DNA of 64,000 bases, from assembly GCF_003752155.1 (NCBI RefSeq), contig NZ_RJVG01000002.1, positions 124,001-188,000 on the forward strand, read 5' to 3'. The notes beneath the pieces were generated by a model that was not told where the DNA came from, searched no databases, and saw only the letters and a list, made by a program, of their open reading frames with translations. The DNA comes from Mobilisporobacter senegalensis. GTDB lineage: Bacteria; Bacillota; Clostridia; Lachnospirales; Lachnospiraceae. The first letter of the stretch is position 1. Every line of letters begins with the position of its first letter. Position numbers and translations under genes: made by a program. Positions 1-9,224 of the stretch are shown piece by piece.

Positions 1-843
1 CAGATCGTGAATTTTATTAAACAGTCTCCGGATGCGATTATTACTACCGCGATTGACAGTATTTCCATAGAAGAAGTGATCCACCGGGGCAATGATGCGG
101 GTATTCCAATGTGTACCATTGATACCAATGCGGTTGGCGGTAAATTGGCTATTGATGTTAGTTTTGATAATTATAAAGCCGGGCAAATGGCAGCGCAAGC
201 CATTGTTGCACAGCTGATAAAAAAATATGGAGAAGCAAAAGGCACCGTTTTTAATGCTTATGGTGAATTAAGCAGTAATGCCTGGCGCCTTCGAAAAGAA
301 GGTTTTGAATCTATAATAAATAAGTATCAGGGTATAACCTATCTGGCAAAAGCAACGGAAGGAAGGCCAGAGCTGGTCAAGGAAGAACTTTTAAAAACCT
401 TTGAATCAGGGATAAAAATAGATGCGGTTCATGCTTCCAGCGAGCACCCGGGCAGGGGGTTAGTGGAGGCTCTTCAGGAATCAAATCATTGGGTTCCCTT
501 CTGGGAGGACGGGCATATCATTCTTGTAACAATAGATGCAGAACCCTATTTTGTGAATCTGATCAATAAAGGGTACGCAGATTGTGCAGTTGCACAAGAT
601 GTAATAGCTTATGGCAATATAACGGTGGATTTGCTTGCATCCTATATTTTGGCAGAGAAAGCTATTCCAGAAGGTAAATATTATAGTGAGGATACCTATT
701 GGCAGGACTGTGATATCAGCATTACAGACAACCAGGCAAAAGTAACGATTCCGCCGTATATCGTTAATGCTGATAACAGCAGTGATCACAGACATTGGGC
801 ATACATTGCAGAAAAGGTATGGGGGTTCCAATATAACAAGTAG
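1..843 (+). CDS. Sugar-type periplasmic-binding protein, 5' end outside window
   Basis: C-terminal ~280 residues of a monosaccharide-binding protein of the RbsB/XylF (Peripla_BP_4) fold. The reading frame is open back to base 1, so the GTG at base 7 is internal and the signal peptide lies outside the window. Typical fold landmarks are visible: the inter-lobe strand IPMCTIDTNAVGG, the second-lobe IDAVHASSEHPGRG and the strand ILVTIDAEP. It lies 12 bp before a YesM-type kinase gene in one apparent operon with two kinases and a YesN regulator. By analogy with the XylFII-LytS-YesN xylose sensor of Clostridium beijerinckii it may be a sensing rather than a transport subunit. The ligand cannot be read from the sequence. 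Confidence 0.85.
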   Translation, partial: QIVNFIKQSPDAIITTAIDSISIEEVIHRGNDAGIPMCTIDTNAVGGKLAIDVSFDNYKAGQMAAQAIVAQLIKKYGEAKGTVFNAYGELSSNAWRLRKEGFESIINKYQGITYLAKATEGRPELVKEELLKTFESGIKIDAVHASSEHPGRGLVEALQESNHWVPFWEDGHIILVTIDAEPYFVNLINKGYADCAVAQDVIAYGNITVDLLASYILAEKAIPEGKYYSEDTYWQDCDISITDNQAKVTIPPYIVNADNSSDHRHWAYIAEKVWGFQYNK

Positions 844-855
844 GCGAGGAATAGA

Positions 856-2583
856 ATGATTAGCAGATACCTAGGCAAGATAAAAAAATTGAGCTTGAAT
901 AAACTCTATAAATACAGTATTTACAGACGCCTGATCTGGTGCTTTATTTATGTGTTTGTTTTACCCATACTATTGATTGGCGGTTATAATGCCGTGTATT
1001 CCTTTTCAAAAAATGAGCGTGAAGCAAAAACTTTTTTGGAAGAATCATCGGCACAGATTGCCAATAATATTTCTTATTATATGTTTTCTCATGTGAATTT
1101 ACTGGAAGAGGTTGCAACAAATCCTGAGATTATCAATGATCTTATGATATATAATCATGTGGACTGGAACAAAAAAAGTGATATTGAAAACCATATACGG
1201 CTGGTTCTTGGCAGCACATTCAGGGCAAGCGGTGCTATCAATGCCTGTGAGATGATTTCTCTTAACAATTCTTATTTCTATCATCCATCACCCGTGTCAA
1301 ATGGTAATTTTACTACCAGTAAGTTATTATCTAAAGGGGCAAGACAAGTACGTATGACGGTAAGTCCTAAGGAGGTCCCCAGTGACAGGAACAGTTATGT
1401 TATATTGACGAGAGGAATATACAGCGACAAGGACACCTACACCTGTGTAGGAAATATTGTTGCAGCCTTAGATTTGTCGTATTTTAATAAGGTATGTTAT
1501 GAAAATGTTACGAATCTTTTAAACGAAGTAATGATTATCGATGAGAACAATATTATTATCAGTGCTTCCAATGAAGACCAGGTAGGATCGACTTTTAACG
1601 GAGACAAAATGCTCTCTATATCCATTTCAAAGTCGATTTCAAATACAAATCTGACCATTGTCAATCATATAGCTCTACAAACTCTACTTAAGTCAGCTTT
1701 AATACAGTTTGCGATTACTTTATTTACAGCAGTACTGTTCGCAGTATTGGCTTTCATCTTTGCAATATTATTCGCAAAGAGTATAACCGGACCTATAAAC
1801 CGTTTGATGGAGGAAATGAAAAAGACAGATGTAGAGAAATTTGTTGAAGACGATGGAGATGATGAATATCATACCGTCATAGAGGGCTTTAATAAAATGA
1901 GCCGTAATCTTGTGGAAGCCATGAAACGACAATATAATATAAAACTACAGGAAACAAAATTAAGAGAACTTAGAAAAGAAGCTGAGCTTTCTGCTCTGCA
2001 GCAGCAGATAAATCCTCACTTTCTTTATAATACTTTAGAATCCATCTACTGGAACGGTCAGCTGGAAGGCGACGAAGAAATCAGTGAAATTGTCAGTGCA
2101 CTTGGTAATTATTTAAGAGTAATCATCGTAAAAGGAAGAGAATATGTCACCATTGAGAATGAAGTTGAGAGCGTTAATAATTATATTTTTTTACAAAACA
2201 AGCGCTTTGGCAACCGGATTATCAATAGCTGGGATGTATCTTTATCCTTGCGGCATACGAAAATCATAAAGTTAGCGATACATCCTATAGTGGAAGATGT
2301 TATCTCTACGAATTTGGATGACATTGAAAGCCAGATTAATATAAACATATCAATTGTCGCAGAATCGGATACAATCAGAGTGGTTATGACAGGCCAGGCA
2401 GTAGAATATTTCTTAAGTTTAGCAGATAACTTTGACCTGGATATAAGAGGGATAAACAGTGTGAATGAAAGGCTGACCCTTTACTACGGTGATGCTTTCG
2501 GCGTTGTTCTGGATAATGGGTCCTGGGAAATCAGGGTAACAATGCCAGTATATAAAGACAATGGAAGTGAAGGTAAAAAGTGA
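856..2583 (+). CDS. YesM-type sensor kinase with decayed ATPase domain
   Basis: Membrane sensor kinase of the LytS/YesM family (His_kinase, PF06580), 575 aa. It has an N-terminal membrane segment (about residues 28-50), an extracellular sensor region, a second membrane segment (about 275-310), a HAMP-like linker and the H-box QQINPHFLYN with His388. The catalytic half is abnormal. The N-box reads IVEDVISTNLDD where family members carry an ENAIxHG-type motif, and the DNGxG G1 box is missing. Only the terminal NERLTLYYG stretch is family-like. It probably cannot bind ATP normally. It may be a partner or phospho-acceptor for the intact paralogue 1 bp downstream (inference). Its sensor half is unlike the neighbour's, so this is not a recent tandem duplication. 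Confidence 0.85.
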   Translation: MISRYLGKIKKLSLNKLYKYSIYRRLIWCFIYVFVLPILLIGGYNAVYSFSKNEREAKTFLEESSAQIANNISYYMFSHVNLLEEVATNPEIINDLMIYNHVDWNKKSDIENHIRLVLGSTFRASGAINACEMISLNNSYFYHPSPVSNGNFTTSKLLSKGARQVRMTVSPKEVPSDRNSYVILTRGIYSDKDTYTCVGNIVAALDLSYFNKVCYENVTNLLNEVMIIDENNIIISASNEDQVGSTFNGDKMLSISISKSISNTNLTIVNHIALQTLLKSALIQFAITLFTAVLFAVLAFIFAILFAKSITGPINRLMEEMKKTDVEKFVEDDGDDEYHTVIEGFNKMSRNLVEAMKRQYNIKLQETKLRELRKEAELSALQQQINPHFLYNTLESIYWNGQLEGDEEISEIVSALGNYLRVIIVKGREYVTIENEVESVNNYIFLQNKRFGNRIINSWDVSLSLRHTKIIKLAIHPIVEDVISTNLDDIESQININISIVAESDTIRVVMTGQAVEYFLSLADNFDLDIRGINSVNERLTLYYGDAFGVVLDNGSWEIRVTMPVYKDNGSEGKK

Positions 2584-2584
2584 T

Positions 2585-4261
2585 ATGGATAAATTTGTAA
2601 AAACATTAAGAAGAATTTCTATACGCAGACGCCTTAACTATGCATTTCTCATTCTTTGCATTATTCCCATTTCTATTATGATAATTATCAGTGCGATTGT
2701 TGAATTCCTGTATTCTAACGGTAATCTAAAAAATAATTATGAAAACTTTGCCTATGAATCCAATATCAGTGTGAATGACATGTTTGAGCAATTGGAATTG
2801 AAATTTAAGTACTTGAAAGAGAATAATGATATCTTAACAGACCTGTATTTGTATGCAACATCATCGAAATATCAAACGGAAGGGGTAACCAACCGGATAG
2901 AGAATACGATTGCAAGCATTATGTCCAATCAGAGTGAGATAGATTACACATCTATTTTTTTGGAGGACGGTACTTCGTTTTTATACAGTAAGATGCCTAT
3001 AGATATGGAGAAAATCAGAAGTCAGTTAAAAGATGATCTAGGGTGGTATTATCTTGATTATGGTAAAAAAACGGTGCTATGCCGTACTGAGAATATTGAA
3101 ATCGATTATACAAGCGGTCTTAAAGCACGGTACGTTGTTCTGATCGATCTTGAAGAAATCGAAAATATACTGAATAATGCGGTAGGATCTACAAATCAAA
3201 AAATTGCTATTACCGATAACAAAGGAAGAACTGTTGCCGGTTCACAGTTTAGAGAATCAGATCTGGTCTATGAAGTGATTGTACCAATCTCAGATACTGG
3301 ACTTAACGTAGTGAACTCTTTTACCGGTAAGAAATATGACTTACGTGGGCTGATTACCACAATTCTGCTTTTTTTCCTGGTATTGATAACATCCGGTACC
3401 GTCATTTATCTGGTAAATGAAAGTATAAAAATTCCTCTGACCCGGTTACTTGACCGAATAGAGCAGATCAACGAAGACGATGTGTTTGTCAGAAAAGAGG
3501 AAAGTATTAATACGGAATCAAAAGATGAACATGAGATTTTAAATGACGTATTTACTTCAATGCTTAATAGATTAAATGAAGTATTGGAAGAAACTTATAT
3601 AACAAAAATTAATGAAACCGAACTGAGGACCAGAATAAAAGAGCTGGAGTTAGTGGCCCTGCAGCAGCGGATTAATCCTCATTTTTTATATAATCTGCTG
3701 GATAATGTTTTTTGGATGGCACAAATGAAAAATTATGAGGAAATTGGAGAAATGGTATCAGCACTTGGTGAATTCTTTAAGACGAGTGTATCAGAAAAAG
3801 GTGCATTTGTTACGATCAGTACCGAAATTGAAAATGTGAAAAGTTATGTATGCCTGCAAAAAATCATGCATAAGAATCAATTCATTGAACAGTGGGACAT
3901 AGATCCTGAAATTGTACGGTATAAAACAGTTAAGCTTATTCTTCAGCCTATTATTGAAAATTGCATCGTTCATGGTTTTGAGGGAATTGAGGGAGGAGGT
4001 ATCATCAATATTACCGGAAAAAAAGAAGAGAATACTATTGTCTTTGAGATAAAGGATAATGGCAAAGGTATGGAAATGGATGTTTGTGAGAAGATAAGGC
4101 AAAAGATGAATAGCACTATTCTGGGAATAGGGGATAGTATTGGTATGAGAAATGTGAATCAGAGGATAAAGATATACTTTGGCGAACCTTATGGTATAAA
4201 TATTAAATCACAAATAAGGGAAGGTACTACAGTGAGTCTGTGTATCCCGGTTAAGGAGTAA
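2585..4261 (+). CDS. YesM-type sensor histidine kinase (intact)
   Basis: Membrane histidine kinase of the YesM/LytS family. I start it at the ATG at 2585, 1 bp after the previous stop, with an AAGGT site about 10 nt upstream; an in-frame ATG at 2561 would overlap the previous gene by 23 bp. It has two membrane segments (about residues 17-42 and 255-278), an extracellular sensor, a HAMP linker and the H-box QQRINPHFLYN (His366). The ATPase domain is complete: N-box QPIIENCIVHG, G1 DNGKGM and G2-like GIGDSIGMRNVNQRI. It should phosphorylate the YesN-type regulator encoded 3 bp downstream. The signal is likely a sugar presented by the upstream binding protein (inference). Confidence 0.92.
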   Translation: MDKFVKTLRRISIRRRLNYAFLILCIIPISIMIIISAIVEFLYSNGNLKNNYENFAYESNISVNDMFEQLELKFKYLKENNDILTDLYLYATSSKYQTEGVTNRIENTIASIMSNQSEIDYTSIFLEDGTSFLYSKMPIDMEKIRSQLKDDLGWYYLDYGKKTVLCRTENIEIDYTSGLKARYVVLIDLEEIENILNNAVGSTNQKIAITDNKGRTVAGSQFRESDLVYEVIVPISDTGLNVVNSFTGKKYDLRGLITTILLFFLVLITSGTVIYLVNESIKIPLTRLLDRIEQINEDDVFVRKEESINTESKDEHEILNDVFTSMLNRLNEVLEETYITKINETELRTRIKELELVALQQRINPHFLYNLLDNVFWMAQMKNYEEIGEMVSALGEFFKTSVSEKGAFVTISTEIENVKSYVCLQKIMHKNQFIEQWDIDPEIVRYKTVKLILQPIIENCIVHGFEGIEGGGIINITGKKEENTIVFEIKDNGKGMEMDVCEKIRQKMNSTILGIGDSIGMRNVNQRIKIYFGEPYGINIKSQIREGTTVSLCIPVKE

Positions 4262-4264
4262 TAT

Positions 4265-5920
4265 ATGTATAGATTGATGGTCGTAGAAGATGAAGATATG
4301 ATACGTAAAGGTATAGTAAACAGCATTCCCTGGCAGTCTTTAGGATTCACAGTCGTAGCAGAAAGCGCAAATGGAAAAGACGCCTTGGAACAACTGGAGA
4401 AAAATCCGGTGGATGTTTTACTGACAGATATAAAAATGCCTATTATGGGGGGGACGGAACTGTCCAAAAAAACAAGGCAGTTATATCCTGACATTGAAAT
4501 TATTATCTTAAGCGGATTTGCTGAATTTGAATATGCACGTCAGGCAATTGGTTTCAGAGCTTTCGATTATTTGTTGAAACCTACCAATAAGAAAAAACTG
4601 CTGGACACTTTCGCTGAATTGAAAGAAAGTATGGATCAAAAACGGGAGATGAGAGAAGAAGTATTTTATAGCAATTTATATATCAGTGCCGGTTATGAAA
4701 CCATGCGTAATGAATTTCTCCAGTCCATGTTAGAAGGTGATACCAGCCTTTTCAATGATTTTGATGAGAAAATCACATCTTTGGAATTGGATTTTTCAGG
4801 ACATTATTTTACTGCAGCTACAATAAAATTTGACAGAAAGAGTATTTTTAAAGAATTGGAATCGTCCTGGGCAACAGACAAAAGGCTGCTTACTTTCTCC
4901 TATAGAAATATTCTAAAAGAAGAATTAAGTAACATTGATAATGCTTATTATATGGTAAAAGATTATGATACCATTGATTTTATCTTTTGTTTTTCATCAA
5001 TGGAGGAACAAAATGCACAGATGATTCCATGCCTGGAAAGTATCAGTGAAAATATTCATAATTGTCTGTTTAAGTATGTAACAGTGCCTTATACCATAGG
5101 GATTGGTCTAAGTTATCCTTCCATTCACCATATTGCAAAATCATACAATCAGGCAAAAAGGTCGATTCAGAATAATTTTTATCTTGGGAATCAAAGGGTA
5201 CAGATCTATCAGGATAATAATGAGTCAAAGTACGAACAAAATTTTATCCGGTTTTATCCGGAAGAAATGGAGCTTGTTGTTGCCTCGATCAGTAACGGAA
5301 GTTATGCAGATACGAAAAAATATCTGACCTCCATGTTCCAGATGCTCATAGAACAGAACCTGCTTCCGGAAATTGTTAAAAATTATTGTGTTGCTCTTAA
5401 ACTAATGGTTCAGTCCAAGATAACAAACAGTTATGAAGTTTTGGAGAAGATCATTGGTGATGAGTATAATGATTTTGTGAAAGAAGCTTTAAATGTCAAA
5501 GAACTTGAAGCTTATATCGTCAATGTTATGGTGGCACTGGCGAAAGAAATCGATCAAACGGTGGATCCTCTTGAGATCAAAGAGCAGCATAAGGTGATTG
5601 ATAAAGCAAAAGCATATATTGCTGCACACTTAAGCGAAAAAATCACTTTAAAAATGATCAGTGAAAATGTGTATCTGTCTGAAACTTATTTCAGCTTTCT
5701 GTTCAAAAAGATTACAGGGGTCACTTATATAGACTATATTCAGAAACTTCGTATGCAGGAAGCAAAAAAATTACTGGTTAATACTAACTATAAAGTTTAT
5801 AAAGTAGCGGAATTGATTGGTTATAGCGATTATAAATATTTCTCTGTCCAATTTAAAAAATATGTTGCTTTGACACCAAAAGAATACCGGAATCAGGGAA
5901 GACGGGAAGTGAAACCGTAA
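4265..5920 (+). CDS. YesN-type response regulator, AraC DNA-binding domain
   Basis: Response regulator of 551 aa. The N-terminal receiver has acidic residues VVEDED and phospho-acceptor Asp55 in LLTDIKMP, with the conserved Lys in LLKPTNK. A long middle region (about 130-430) follows, as usual in YesN proteins. The C-terminal AraC/XylS double helix-turn-helix (about 445-548) includes the ITLKMISENVYLSETYFSFL helix and VAELIGYSDYKYFSVQFKK. It lies 3 bp after the intact kinase gene, so the two should form a pair. The target is probably a sugar-uptake operon, perhaps upstream of the window. Confidence 0.93.
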   Translation: MYRLMVVEDEDMIRKGIVNSIPWQSLGFTVVAESANGKDALEQLEKNPVDVLLTDIKMPIMGGTELSKKTRQLYPDIEIIILSGFAEFEYARQAIGFRAFDYLLKPTNKKKLLDTFAELKESMDQKREMREEVFYSNLYISAGYETMRNEFLQSMLEGDTSLFNDFDEKITSLELDFSGHYFTAATIKFDRKSIFKELESSWATDKRLLTFSYRNILKEELSNIDNAYYMVKDYDTIDFIFCFSSMEEQNAQMIPCLESISENIHNCLFKYVTVPYTIGIGLSYPSIHHIAKSYNQAKRSIQNNFYLGNQRVQIYQDNNESKYEQNFIRFYPEEMELVVASISNGSYADTKKYLTSMFQMLIEQNLLPEIVKNYCVALKLMVQSKITNSYEVLEKIIGDEYNDFVKEALNVKELEAYIVNVMVALAKEIDQTVDPLEIKEQHKVIDKAKAYIAAHLSEKITLKMISENVYLSETYFSFLFKKITGVTYIDYIQKLRMQEAKKLLVNTNYKVYKVAELIGYSDYKYFSVQFKKYVALTPKEYRNQGRREVKP

Positions 5921-6063
5921 TATATGGATACAGGCCATGAAAGATATTAAGAAATTAGTATATTTTTTGAATTATTAGTATGAATGTAGAATATTTTTGT
6001 TTAGCAGAATGCTTTATACTGATATAAATAGCAGCAGTATTATAATTCATGGAGGTTATACTA

Positions 6064-8136
6064 ATGAGAAAACTCACTAAGAATATGAGCCTGTTACAAA
6101 AAATGGTTGCGATCATATTAACTGTTGTGATTGTACCAATATTAATTATTGGAATTATCACTACAAACATATCAAAAACTGCTCTTGAGAACCAGTCTGA
6201 AAATTCAAAAGCAGCAATAGCCTCACAAACTGCCAGTATGATTGACCAGGAGATGGAACGGATCAATCAAATGTTTTTACAGGTTTCCACAGGTACTGCA
6301 TTCCAGGAAGTTGTTAAGAATCTGGAGCCCAGGAAAGGTCTAAGCGGCAAGGAAATGGCGGAATGGAATTTAAGCAGAATGAAGTATCTCCAGGTTCTTG
6401 ATAAAGATATTCAAAGCATTACAATTTCAAACAAATATATCACCAGTATGTCTTTAATGTATGTAACAGGTGATATAGTGGGACCGGCTAGGAAATTACC
6501 GGAAAAGACGGATGATGTCCGTGAAACGAAAGTATATCAAAAGCTGATCAACAGTAATGATATGGTTTGGCTTAATAAAGCCGAAGCAGACATGTCTGTG
6601 GATAGTCCATATCTGACGGTAGGAAAATCAGTCAGGAGTTTTTATTATTCCGATTCAGAACCGGTTGCAGTCATTATGATAGAATTAAATTACGGTGCAT
6701 TTCAGTCTATGTTATCGAAGATAAAAATTGGTGAAAACGATATGTCATATCTCATAGCCACCAACGGCAGCCTGATTTCATCACTTTCCTATGAAGAGAC
6801 TGTACAAATGGAAAATGAACCTGTATTTGCTGAAGTTGCAGCAAGAGCGGCTGAAACTGCTGCAGATACCTTTACGATGAATGTAAATGGTGTGAGTTCG
6901 ATTGTGACTTATAACAAATGTGATATATCAGGTCTCATTTATATGATTGTTATACCGAAAGCTGAAGTATTTCAGGGCTCTGATAAAATAAGAAATTCGA
7001 TTTTTTTAGTAGGTCTTATTTTCTCTGTAATAGCTGTCTGCGGTGGCTTATACTTTTCACTTAATATGGCAAAAGACTTAAAAGACGTAGAGAAGATAAT
7101 GTTTGTCTCTGCAAAAGGTGATTTGACTGTCACAGCGCGAACGAAGCGAACCGATGAGATTGGAAAAGTTGCTGATTCCTTTAATTCAATGGTAAAGAGT
7201 ATCAGAACACTGCTTATACAAAGTAAAGAGGTGTCCAGGGAGGTAAGTGAAACAGCAGAATCACTCTCCAGGATATCAGATTCATCCTCCTGTACTGCAA
7301 AAGAGATATCCGATGCAATTAATGATGTTGCAAACGGTGCCGGACAGCAGAGTGAAGAAGTTGATATGAGTGTACGTACCTTTCAGGGATTGGCTGAGGA
7401 AATCAAAAATGCAGTAATCAGTACGAATGTTATGGTATCCGAGGCCAGGAATGTTAAGAATTATACCGCTCAGGGAATTCAAACAGCCAAAACCCTTGAT
7501 GGGAAAGCATTAGAAGTTATATCAATTACGGCAGAGGTTGTAGAACAGATATCGGGACTTGCACAAAGTATAACAATTATCAGCGAATTTACAAAGATTC
7601 TAAATGAGATTTCAGAGCAGACAAAATTATTGTCATTAAATGCATCTATCGAAGCAGCAAGAGCAGGTGAATACGGAAAAGGATTTACGGTCGTAGCGGA
7701 AGAAATCAGAAAACTTGCGGAACAATCTGGTGGGCAGACAACTAAAATAGAGACACTGGTAAGGCAGCTTATGTTACAGACAAAGGATTCAACCGAGTTT
7801 GTGATGAAAGCCAAGGATGTGATTAAGGAACAGGCGGAATCAGCAAAGGATTCGGCGGAATACTTTGGTAAGATCGATACGGCAGTGACTGAACTGTTAC
7901 AGAATATTAACAGAATTAATGGTGCGATTCATAAGATCGATCAGGATAAGGACAGCGTTCTTAACAGCATCAATAATATTGCAGCAGTTTCTGAGGTGGC
8001 AGCAGCATCCTCAGAAGAAGTGTCGGCTTCAACCCAGGAACAATTAAATACATTGGAAGAGCTTACGAAAATGGCAGTAAGACTTAATGATTACTCCAAG
8101 AACCTGGAAGAGACGCTGAAACATTTTAAAGTATAG
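6064..8136 (+). CDS. Methyl-accepting chemotaxis protein, membrane type
   Basis: Transmembrane chemoreceptor. The ATG at 6064 is chosen over one at 6049 because a GGAGGT site (6051-6056) precedes it and would lie inside the longer form. It has membrane segments at about residues 13-35 and 305-328 and an extracellular dCache-like sensor between them. HAMP follows, then the coiled-coil signalling domain with the hairpin tip [27 protein letters not shown]. There is no CheR-tethering pentapeptide; it ends [10 protein letters not shown]. It sits 144 bp after the YesN-type gene, so a sugar-related ligand is plausible but unproven. A strong terminator follows. Confidence 0.95.
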   Translation: MRKLTKNMSLLQKMVAIILTVVIVPILIIGIITTNISKTALENQSENSKAAIASQTASMIDQEMERINQMFLQVSTGTAFQEVVKNLEPRKGLSGKEMAEWNLSRMKYLQVLDKDIQSITISNKYITSMSLMYVTGDIVGPARKLPEKTDDVRETKVYQKLINSNDMVWLNKAEADMSVDSPYLTVGKSVRSFYYSDSEPVAVIMIELNYGAFQSMLSKIKIGENDMSYLIATNGSLISSLSYEETVQMENEPVFAEVAARAAETAADTFTMNVNGVSSIVTYNKCDISGLIYMIVIPKAEVFQGSDKIRNSIFLVGLIFSVIAVCGGLYFSLNMAKDLKDVEKIMFVSAKGDLTVTARTKRTDEIGKVADSFNSMVKSIRTLLIQSKEVSREVSETAESLSRISDSSSCTAKEISDAINDVANGAGQQSEEVDMSVRTFQGLAEEIKNAVISTNVMVSEARNVKNYTAQGIQTAKTLDGKALEVISITAEVVEQISGLAQSITIISEFTKILNEISEQTKLLSLNASIEAARAGEYGKGFTVVAEEIRKLAEQSGGQTTKIETLVRQLMLQTKDSTEFVMKAKDVIKEQAESAKDSAEYFGKIDTAVTELLQNINRINGAIHKIDQDKDSVLNSINNIAAVSEVAAASSEEVSASTQEQLNTLEELTKMAVRLNDYSKNLEETLKHFKV

Positions 8137-8149
8137 GTATATTAGATGG

Positions 8150-8184
8150 ACGCACTCATTGATATAACAATGGGTGCGTTTTTT
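8150..8184. terminator. Intrinsic terminator between convergent genes
   Basis: A 12-bp stem (ACGCACTCATTG, 8150-8161, with CAATGGGTGCGT, 8168-8179, one G-T wobble) with a 6-nt loop is followed by a T run. It ends the chemoreceptor transcript; the A-rich flank on the other side is weaker for the convergent DeoR gene. Confidence 0.85.
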
Positions 8185-8210
8185 GCGTCTTATTTGAGCA
8201 CACAATGTAA

Positions 8211-8966
8211 TTATGGATAAATAATTTTTACATGGTCCGGTAAATTATCCATAAAATAATCATCTGGTTTTTCGTCAGTAATGATAACATCTATGTCCGA
8301 CAGACTACAGCTTTTGCATAGAAATTCCTGAGAGAATTTAGTGCTGTCTACTAATAGAATTTTCTCTTTTGCATTCCTACACATTTGTCTTTTGATAGCG
8401 ACATTATCTTCAATTGCTTCTGTAACACCTGCTTTGGCAGAAATACCGCAACAGGAAAAAAAGAGTTTATCACTGTGAAAATTCTGTATTGCTTCAATTG
8501 CAATTTGTCCTATGGTAGAAGAATTGTTTTTGATTAATCCTCCAATAAGAAAAATTTTAGCTGAAGTATGATCATTGAGAACATTACTCGTCTCAATCCC
8601 GTTAGTGATAACAGTAATATTATGATAGGAATCTAATCTGGTTGCAAGATATGTAATAGTGGAGCTGGAATCCATAAAAAATGTCTTGGAATCACCAATG
8701 TATTCCAATGCCAGATCAGCGATAATCTTTTTCTTATCACAGTTGGTATTGGTCCTGACAAAAAGAGGAGCATCATGATTGGCTCCATCCATTAAGGTCG
8801 CTCCACCCCGGATTCTGGTCAAAAGTCCTTTGCTGCTCATATTAGATAAGTCGCGACGGATAGTTGCCGAACTGGCATATAATCTCTTACATAAAAATGG
8901 AACAGTAACATACTGATGCTCCTTTAGCAGATCCAGTATCTGATTTTGACGCTCATATGATAACAT
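8211..8966 (-). CDS. DeoR-family transcriptional repressor
   Basis: Sugar-phosphate-responsive repressor of the DeoR family, 251 aa when started at the ATG at 8966. That ATG has AAGGAGTT (8971-8978, minus strand) just upstream; a 30-residue N-terminal extension is possible but lacks a comparable site. It has an N-terminal winged helix-turn-helix (LSYERQNQILDLLKEH, then SATIRRDLSNMSSKGL). The C-terminal DeoRC sensor domain shows DSSSTITYLATRL and VITNGIETSNVL, the phospho-sugar-binding region. It is divergent from rhamnulokinase, so it probably represses that gene and itself. The inducer would be a rhamnose-pathway phosphate ester (inference). Confidence 0.92.
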   Translation of the reverse strand: MLSYERQNQILDLLKEHQYVTVPFLCKRLYASSATIRRDLSNMSSKGLLTRIRGGATLMDGANHDAPLFVRTNTNCDKKKIIADLALEYIGDSKTFFMDSSSTITYLATRLDSYHNITVITNGIETSNVLNDHTSAKIFLIGGLIKNNSSTIGQIAIEAIQNFHSDKLFFSCCGISAKAGVTEAIEDNVAIKRQMCRNAKEKILLVDSTKFSQEFLCKSCSLSDIDVIITDEKPDDYFMDNLPDHVKIIYP

Positions 8967-8993
8967 AACAAACTCCTTATAATAAAATGATTG

Positions 8994-9015
8994 TTTTTGA
9001 TTGGATTTGATTGAA
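8994..9015. promoter_or_regulatory. Candidate DeoR operator, direct repeats
   Basis: Two copies of TTTGATTGR stand one helical turn apart (TTTTTGATTGG at 8994-9004, ATTTGATTGAA at 9005-9015), just upstream of the repressor's ribosome binding site. A third, inverted copy lies at 9134-9146. Repeated half-sites between divergent genes fit DeoR-family operators. Binding is inferred only. Confidence 0.4.
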
Positions 9016-9133
9016 ATTATATCATACAATAAGTGATTCTTCAACATTATGGACAAATATAGACAAAAAATGAGTATTATAATAAAATATATTTATCAAT
9101 ACTGCAGAATTGAGCATATTTAAAATGCTCATA

Positions 9134-9146
9134 TTCAATCAAAACC
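9134..9146. promoter_or_regulatory. Inverted third copy of the TTTGATTG motif
   Basis: TTCAATCAAAACC reads GGTTTTGATTGAA on the other strand, matching the two direct repeats near 9000. It lies about 80 bp before rhaB. Together the sites could let the repressor loop across the divergent promoters. Confidence 0.35.
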
Positions 9147-9224
9147 AATGATAAAAATCTTATGTAAGAATAATAGGACTTTATATATTAGTAATTAATT
9201 AAGTTTAAGGAAGGTGTTGTATCA

